A stretch of DNA of 64,000 bases from Lachnospiraceae bacterium MD308 (GTDB lineage Bacteria; Bacillota; Clostridia; Lachnospirales; Lachnospiraceae). The notes under the pieces were generated by a model. The model saw nothing but the letters and a program-made list of their open reading frames with translations, was not told where the DNA came from and searched no databases. This document shows, piece by piece, positions 61,810-64,000 of the stretch; within the stretch, counting starts at the first letter, position 1; every line of letters starts with the position of its first letter. The translations under genes and the position numbers were made by a program. The stretch is from assembly GCA_010206225.2 (NCBI GenBank), contig VIQU02000017.1, forward strand, positions 66,769-130,768. Direction: 5' to 3'.

Positions 61810-62955
61810 TTATTCATTGATCAATGTAAATACAAAATCTACAATATCCTTTGTCGCGTGTCCGACCGGATTTACATATTTATCTGCAAACCTCTTTAGC
61901 GCATCCATATCATACTCTTTTGTCTCAATCGCTGCGATAATTTCTTTTGCATCGTCTGAAACAGGTCCTGGAACTTCCTGTTCATAATCTAACGCCAGCC
62001 CGCGTCCGTCCGCGTACAGTTCCATGTCAAAATTATAAAAATATAAAGGTATGCGGCGGACTGCTGCTTCATATACGATACAAGAATAATCACTGATCAC
62101 ATAATCCGCTGCGAATAACATCTCGAAGCTCGAAAATTCATCGGCTCCAACAGCAGGCTCCTCCACCGATGCCTGCGACAATGGATGAAGCTTTACAACA
62201 AAATTATAATTTCCATGATCAACTGCATCCGTAAGCTCCTTCAAAGCCTTCTGAAACTCTTCTTCCTCCTTTCTGAAGGTGGGGCAATATAAAATGAGAG
62301 GCTTTTCTTTAAACTTTGGATACTCCCTGTAAATCCTCTCTCTGACCTTCTTCCCATATTTATCACTGTTTAGCAAATCCAATCTCGGCAAAGGCATCGT
62401 CAGGATCTTTTCTGCATCGCAATTGAATCCTTTGGCTAAATGATCCTTATAGCTCTCTGCGCTGGCAAATATATAATCATAATTCCTGTGCATCTTCATG
62501 GCATAAGCAAGTTCACTTTTGCTTCCTTCTTTCGTGTCAAGCGCCGTGTATCCGAACTTCTTCATCGTCCCCATAGAATGCCACATCTGTATGACTTTTA
62601 ACTCCTTTTTATGCTTCAGAAGACTGATTACGATGCAGTAGCTGTCCAGTATCGCCACTTTTGAGGTAGCAATATGAAACATCTGAGTAAGCATATGAAA
62701 ACCGTACTTCACTTTATCTGAGAGCGATGCGTGAACCCCTCCATCTAAAGTATGGCATAAAAAGACAACCTTCACTCTTTTATCCCGCAAGTTTATTCCC
62801 TTTTTTATCATCCGAAACTCATCGGAAGGCACATTGCTCTGCCTGCTTAACATTGTAACCTTATTTCTCACAGGCAGCAATTTAAAAATCGCATATATAA
62901 CATTCAGGCACTTTGTTCCTGTTTTTATTATACCAAGCTTAATTTTTGTTATCAT
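61810..62955 (-). CDS. CDP-glycerol glycerophosphotransferase family protein
   Basis: This is a paralogue of about 381 residues with motifs VIQMWHSMGTMKKFGY, MPLPRLDLLN, LYCPTFRKEEE, VVKLHPLSQAS and VISDYSCIVYEAAVRRIPLYF. Its small size is closest to TagB, the primase that adds the first glycerol phosphate. It is also closest to the initiating sugar transferase, which fits a priming role. The start at ATG 62955 overlaps the upstream gene by 17 bases; a longer reading from 63012 is less likely. Confidence 0.88.
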   Translation of the reverse strand: MITKIKLGIIKTGTKCLNVIYAIFKLLPVRNKVTMLSRQSNVPSDEFRMIKKGINLRDKRVKVVFLCHTLDGGVHASLSDKVKYGFHMLTQMFHIATSKVAILDSYCIVISLLKHKKELKVIQMWHSMGTMKKFGYTALDTKEGSKSELAYAMKMHRNYDYIFASAESYKDHLAKGFNCDAEKILTMPLPRLDLLNSDKYGKKVRERIYREYPKFKEKPLILYCPTFRKEEEEFQKALKELTDAVDHGNYNFVVKLHPLSQASVEEPAVGADEFSSFEMLFAADYVISDYSCIVYEAAVRRIPLYFYNFDMELYADGRGLALDYEQEVPGPVSDDAKEIIAAIETKEYDMDALKRFADKYVNPVGHATKDIVDFVFTLINE

Positions 62956-64000
62956 TCTTCTTTTCTTCCCACTTTTCAAATTTGTACGGACAATGCCGAT
63001 TCTTTCTGTCAAAAGCCTCTGTGCTGTCTTTTTTTAACAGAACGATCACCGTCTGGAATATAATCTGGATATCCTTAAGGATACTGAACTGCTCTATATA
63101 CATCATGTCCATAACCAGCTTGTCCTTCGGAGTTGTATTATACTTCCCTGTAATCTGCGCATAACCCGTAAGCCCCGCCTTTACGCGGAGCCTGTACTTA
63201 AACTCCGGAAGCTCTTCTGTGTATTCCTCCACATTCTTAAGCATCTCCGGGCGCGGTCCTACAAAGGTCATATCCCCTTTCAATACATTCATAAGCTGCG
63301 GCAGCTCATCAATTCTTGTACGCCTCAGGAATTTTCCCGTCTTCGTAATCCGGTCGTCATCTTTTGTCGCAGAACGGTTGTCATTGTTCGGCTTCATTGT
63401 ACGAAGCTTATATACCTCAAACTGTTTGCCATGAATGGTTGCCCTCTTCTGCTTAAAAAGAACCGGGCCGCCGTCCTCAAGCTTGACTGCCGCCATTGCA
63501 CACAGCCAGAACGGCGCGGATAAAATACCAAGCACTAAAGAAAAACTGATATCCATCATTCTTTTTATGATACGCTGTTCCATCGTCAATGACTTTACAT
63601 TGCGGTTAAACAGATAAACATCATCCAGAACATATTGCTTCGCGCCTAATTCCATGATATCTTCAACCTCTGGGTTGAAATAAACATTTACTTTATAGCG
63701 GTAGCACCAGCGCATAATATCCGTCCGCGCCTCCACGGGCACATCATAGACAAATACTGTCTGCGTTGTCTTGATGTGTTTTTTTATCTGATCACTGCGA
63801 TAATCCAAAACTGTCGAAACCCGATACTGCTTTTTAAACCGCTGCATGGCAAATACAATTTCATCCAGACTTTTTTGCGAAGACGTGATCACACAACATT
63901 TCTCCGGCTCATGGATCAGAAAAAACAGCCAGTTTCCAAAATACACAAAAAATATGATAATCCCTATCTGAACAAGAAATGCGATACCAAGAAGTCCTAC
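62939..64000 (-). CDS. Polyprenyl-phosphate sugar-1-phosphate transferase, partial (cut by window end)
   Basis: The enzyme starts glycan synthesis by moving a sugar 1-phosphate from a nucleotide sugar to undecaprenyl phosphate. The bacterial sugar-transferase domain has KRMMDISFSLVLGILSAPFW (re-entrant helix), GPVLFKQKRATIHGKQFEVYK, LRRTRIDELPQLMNVLKGDM, FVGPRPEMLKNVEEY and VKAGLTGYAQITGKY. Upstream of the in-frame GTG at 63946 the frame stays open for 18 codons to the window end with hydrophobic residues. The gene therefore begins outside the window, and the N-terminal membrane and CoA-binding-like regions are only partly seen. It is not the TagO/MraY type. Confidence 0.92.
   Translation of the reverse strand, partial: VGLLGIAFLVQIGIIIFFVYFGNWLFFLIHEPEKCCVITSSQKSLDEIVFAMQRFKKQYRVSTVLDYRSDQIKKHIKTTQTVFVYDVPVEARTDIMRWCYRYKVNVYFNPEVEDIMELGAKQYVLDDVYLFNRNVKSLTMEQRIIKRMMDISFSLVLGILSAPFWLCAMAAVKLEDGGPVLFKQKRATIHGKQFEVYKLRTMKPNNDNRSATKDDDRITKTGKFLRRTRIDELPQLMNVLKGDMTFVGPRPEMLKNVEEYTEELPEFKYRLRVKAGLTGYAQITGKYNTTPKDKLVMDMMYIEQFSILKDIQIIFQTVIVLLKKDSTEAFDRKNRHCPYKFEKWEEKKNDNKN

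Overview
The window reads as a chromosomal segment of a spore-forming, low-to-moderate G+C Clostridia species, most likely a Lachnospiraceae gut bacterium. The reasons are CodY, a sporulation sigma factor K, RNase J, IreB, HrcA/CIRCE control of groESL, Lachnospiraceae-type DUF5688 and DUF6106 proteins, and the general gene order. This is inferred from gene content only; there is no rRNA gene in the window. Genes are densely packed and no gene-free stretch exceeds about 300 bases. I see no tRNA, rRNA, CRISPR array, prophage or intact insertion sequence.

Left half, 1-37.5 kb. After one plus-strand XRE regulator, almost everything runs on the minus strand and is housekeeping: efp, yqeG, a chorismate mutase-shikimate kinase fusion, a wall amidase, galM, guaB, groESL with CIRCE, codY, topA, dprA, comM and sigK. 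Next comes a group for tRNA wobble modification and RNA turnover (U32 protein, trmR, rnj, fur, DUF1292, ruvX, ireB, mtaB), then thiI with its cysteine desulfurase, rsmE, prmA and ydcF. From about 29 kb the genes turn to the cell envelope: a cohesin-domain membrane protein, two LytR-Cps2A-Psr (LCP) ligases flanking glmS, and a secreted GH25 lysozyme.

Centre, 37.7-48.4 kb. A plus-strand cassette encodes an unusually long YfhO-type membrane protein, an RffA/WecE-type dTDP-sugar aminotransferase, an ArnC/CsbB-type undecaprenyl-phosphate glycosyltransferase and an ATP-grasp ligase. It is followed by a Wzx-like flippase on the opposite strand and by an AMP-forming CapK-like ligase with a ketopantoate-reductase-like enzyme. 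My interpretation is an amino-sugar decoration pathway for a surface glycan, laid out like the Gram-negative arn system and the Bacillus/Listeria CsbB-GtcA-YfhO system. The ATP-grasp enzyme stands where an N-formyl- or N-acetyltransferase would be expected.

Right part, 48.4-64 kb. A long minus-strand operon encodes a poly(glycerol-phosphate)-type wall polymer: a polyprenyl-phosphate sugar transferase (cut by the window edge), four CDP-glycerol glycerophosphotransferase family proteins, TagD, a TarI/IspD-like cytidylyltransferase paired with an extended SDR, and a TagGH-type ABC exporter. At its downstream end are an M15 peptidase, a YkuD L,D-transpeptidase and a leucine-rich-repeat surface protein. 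Export, attachment (the LCP proteins) and remodelling (peptidase, lysozyme, transpeptidase) functions therefore lie within about 35 kb of each other.

Promoter and terminator calls come from reading boxes and hairpins by eye. Start codons were moved from the longest open frame wherever a Shine-Dalgarno sequence decided the matter.
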